Source of the DNA: Emydura subglobosa
Taxonomy: Eukaryota > Chordata > Testudines > Chelidae
DNA length: 64,000 nucleotides
Reading direction: 5' to 3'
Assembly: GCA_007922225.1 (NCBI GenBank)
Contig: ML679941.1
Span: 62,128,764 to 62,192,763, forward strand
Shown here: positions 61,793 through 64,000 of the stretch, piece by piece
Layout: each line of letters begins with the position of its first letter
Position numbering within the stretch: position 1 is the first letter of the stretch
Made by a program: the position numbers and the translations under genes
Notes under the pieces: model-generated
The model's input: the letters and a program-made list of their open reading frames with translations, nothing else
Told to the model about the DNA's origin: nothing
Databases searched by the model: none

Positions 61793-61879
61793 CTTCCTAC
61801 GTATGGAGATCATTTCTTGTAGCTTAGCTTCCATAACATATTGATAATCATCAGATGAGGTAGAAGAGGTTGGATCAGA
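61793..61879 (-). CDS. PPFIA2: Candidate in-frame cassette exon of PPFIA2 (29 codons)
   Basis: An 87-base open stretch has a strong acceptor on the minus strand (pyrimidine tract followed by ttgttag) and a donor AAG|gtagtc. It starts and ends on codon boundaries, exactly matching the phase-0 junction before the AEER exon. It therefore adds 29 residues without shifting the frame. The peptide begins with a Ser/Thr-rich acidic stretch (SDPTSSTSSDD) and continues with a helix-like part (VMEAKLQEMISIRRK) that could continue the coiled coil. I do not recall this segment in the main human isoform, so it is probably alternative. The SSDD stretch could be a casein kinase 2 site, which is inference. 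It lies 420 bases upstream of the next exon. Confidence 0.7.
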
Positions 61880-64000
61880 CTAACAAGTCAAGGAAAAGGA
61901 GAGGGACAAAATTGAAAAATCAGAACTAAAGACACTGACACTGAACAGAACATAGCACAGAATGCTTAAATGAAAAGTGTGACTGAAAATTTAATACTTT
62001 GACTGAATTTTATGTGGAATAAACTACACTAATAGTTGGTGGACGTGATGCAATTGATGTGAATCAACTAAAAATAATGGAATGCTAAAAAAAGCTATCA
62101 ACCTAGATATGGAAGTTCAAGGTTAGTGATGGCTGACTGATGAAAGGTTACTACAGAGTGAACTCAAAGCAACTCTGGCTAGTAATTTGTTCTAAAATAT
62201 GGGTCTCCATGTTTCCTCGTATCAAGGAAGTATACTGTACCATTGCAAAACTGAATGCTATGTTGAATTTGTTGCTATGGAAACAAAAGATATGCATAAG
62301 GAGCATAGACAGCACCTTGTTACCAATGCCTGTGCTTTGTGAGCTCCTGATTGCCAAATGCTCTGAGTAGTTCATTTGCTCAAGAGGTGAGCTCTGGGTC
62401 ACCAGATGAGCAAACTCTCAACACATGTAAACTTATTGATAAAGTAATACTTTTTAGTGAGACTGTCATCTACAAATGACTTATCAAAATAACAGGTATA
62501 TTTATCAAAGTAATTACGAATGGTACACCATAATTTAAAATCACTTCAATGATATTATCAGAACTAAACAGTCATTGACACAAAATTAAAGTGATGTATA
62601 ATTTTATAAATATAAACTGCAACTATCAGTACGGACTCATTCCTATTACGAAACAGTATGAATATACACATACACTGATATTTGAAGTTTTATACCTAAC
62701 CATTGGGTTTTTTTAATGTAATATTATTTAGCTAATGTTATTTTCAACTGTATTTATAAAATTTATTCACTTGTAAAATGTAAAGTGTAAATGTAAATGT
62801 TCAGGATAATTTTTTGATGAATTTAGCCTTCTTTTCTGATTGTGGATCATCTGCAATCATCTGATTTCTTTGGATTCATCATTATTTGAAACTACTCTAT
62901 TTTTATTTATTACATTATGGATCAATCACAATCAGTTTGATGTTGAATATTAAATACTCAATATTATAAATTTATAAGTTAACTATATTTCACCACGTAA
63001 GACATATGGTATAGTTTCTTTTCCCTAACTGGATGAATATGATACCGAAAATCAGGAACAGGATTTGAAAGTTCTCAGAGCTCTGAATCAGTGATGGAGA
63101 GGTAGAAGAAACACAGGATTAGGGAATTATAGATTATTTTAAACCTTTTACTTTCTGGGTTACAGAGAACTTACTGGAAGTATCATTCCTAGAAAATTAA
63201 GCTGCTGTGAGTTTAATGGCTGAGTGCAAAATTTAAATTTAATTTATTCTCAACACTTTCACATAAATAATTGTGGGCACATGCAAGATCCTTATATGTT
63301 CAAACACATTACTTCTAGATTTGAAGAGCACCTCACTAAAGACTTCTGATAAGTGGTCCTATCTTGTCTCTTGGTAAAGAAGTCTGGGCAGCTGCTTCAT
63401 TCAGATGTGCTGCTCACATCTATATTTTAAATTGTAGGAAGGATTTTCACTTGAAATCATAAGATGGATAATTCTTTAACTGCATGATTTGTCTGTGGCA
63501 CCCATAAAAAAACAGGGTCTAATACCCAAGTATTTATCTTTACAGGAAAAACTCTATTCATATTTCAGACTAAAATGCACAAATAGTGATGTTCACACAA
63601 CCTCTTTATAAGTATCTGATTATCCAGTCCCTATGACTACCATGCATGTTAAAATCCACACCCCTGATTCAACAAGGTATTTAAGCATATGTGTAAGCAG
63701 ACCTATTTATTTCAGTGAGATTACTCACATGTTTAAAATTACATACTTGCTTTAAATACTTTGATGACTGGAGCCCAAGTTATCTGATATTATATTTTCT
63801 CCTATAAAGGGAATGGGCCTTCATTTACACTAAGGTCCCTTCACACTGCTCTAGTAGTCTAAAGTAATCATAAACATAATTTAATATAAATGAGAATAAA
63901 GGCCCATACTATAGTTTCAAAAATATTTATTTTATAATGTTCAAGCATATCGGTTCCATTTTTACTTCCTTTTGCCTCTTTTAGTTCCTAAAAATTTGTT
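61880..64000 (-). other. PPFIA2 intron (partial), upstream of the cassette exon
   Basis: AT-rich intron sequence. I found no exon matching the liprin-alpha coiled coil that should precede residues AEER, so that exon lies beyond the window. The only structure seen is a diverged inverted repeat near 63660-63775, related to the dispersed palindromic repeats found elsewhere in the window. Confidence 0.7.

Noticed and set aside
63960..64000. Possible exon start at the window edge (tttttag before GAACTAAAAGAGG on the minus strand)
   Set aside because: The short peptide does not match liprin-alpha and no donor follows.
1..64000. tRNA, rRNA, CRISPR array or a second host gene
   Set aside because: No cloverleaf-forming tRNA, rRNA-like block, spaced direct repeats or other multi-exon protein match was seen. 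SINE B-box remnants are not tRNA genes.

Overview
The window is vertebrate nuclear DNA, most likely from a turtle. It is AT-rich, carries exons spread thinly across long introns, and is full of sauropsid-type repeats: antisense CR1 LINEs, CORE-SINE/MIR copies, a Penelope-like element, and small hAT-like DNA transposons whose sequences I associate with turtle genomes. The species cannot be read from the sequence.

The only gene I can support is on the minus strand. It is the middle part of PPFIA2 (liprin-alpha-2), a presynaptic active-zone scaffold protein. Reading from high to low coordinates, twelve exons join in one continuous frame of 1458 bases (486 codons). They run from the coiled-coil region (61372) through the acidic and Ser/Pro-rich linker to the first part of the first SAM domain (2395). 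Every exon has an AG acceptor and a GT donor, and all phases agree. The upstream coiled-coil exons lie beyond 64000. The remaining SAM exons lie beyond base 1. Two extra exons look alternative: an 87-base in-frame cassette (61793-61879) and a possible 9-base microexon (10742-10750). Both keep the frame and have good splice sites.

The rest is intron. From 1 to 23.7 kb the introns hold a CR1 split by a small DNA transposon, a 131-bp hAT element, inverted Penelope-like copies with two nested DNA elements, a 323-bp hAT element with an exact 8-bp target duplication, and a second Penelope-like copy. From 23.8 to 32.1 kb there is a three-deep nest (CR1 inside a palindromic transposon inside a SINE), a GC-rich unclassified block, and a 1058-bp hAT-like element whose centre is a GC-rich repeat array. 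From 34.8 to 39.6 kb lies a 3.4-kb Ty3/gypsy-type LTR element that has lost gag and protease and is broken by stops and frameshifts. From 41.3 to 43.1 kb there is a 1.85-kb antisense CR1 with reverse-transcriptase remnants. The region from 43.5 to 64 kb has fewer long insertions: SINEs, an LTR-like TATA-bearing block beside one exon, and dispersed palindromic repeats. I saw no tRNA, rRNA, CRISPR array, promoter of the host gene, or second host gene. The repeat family names rest on recall and need a library search. The exon calls rest on protein match plus splice sites and phase.
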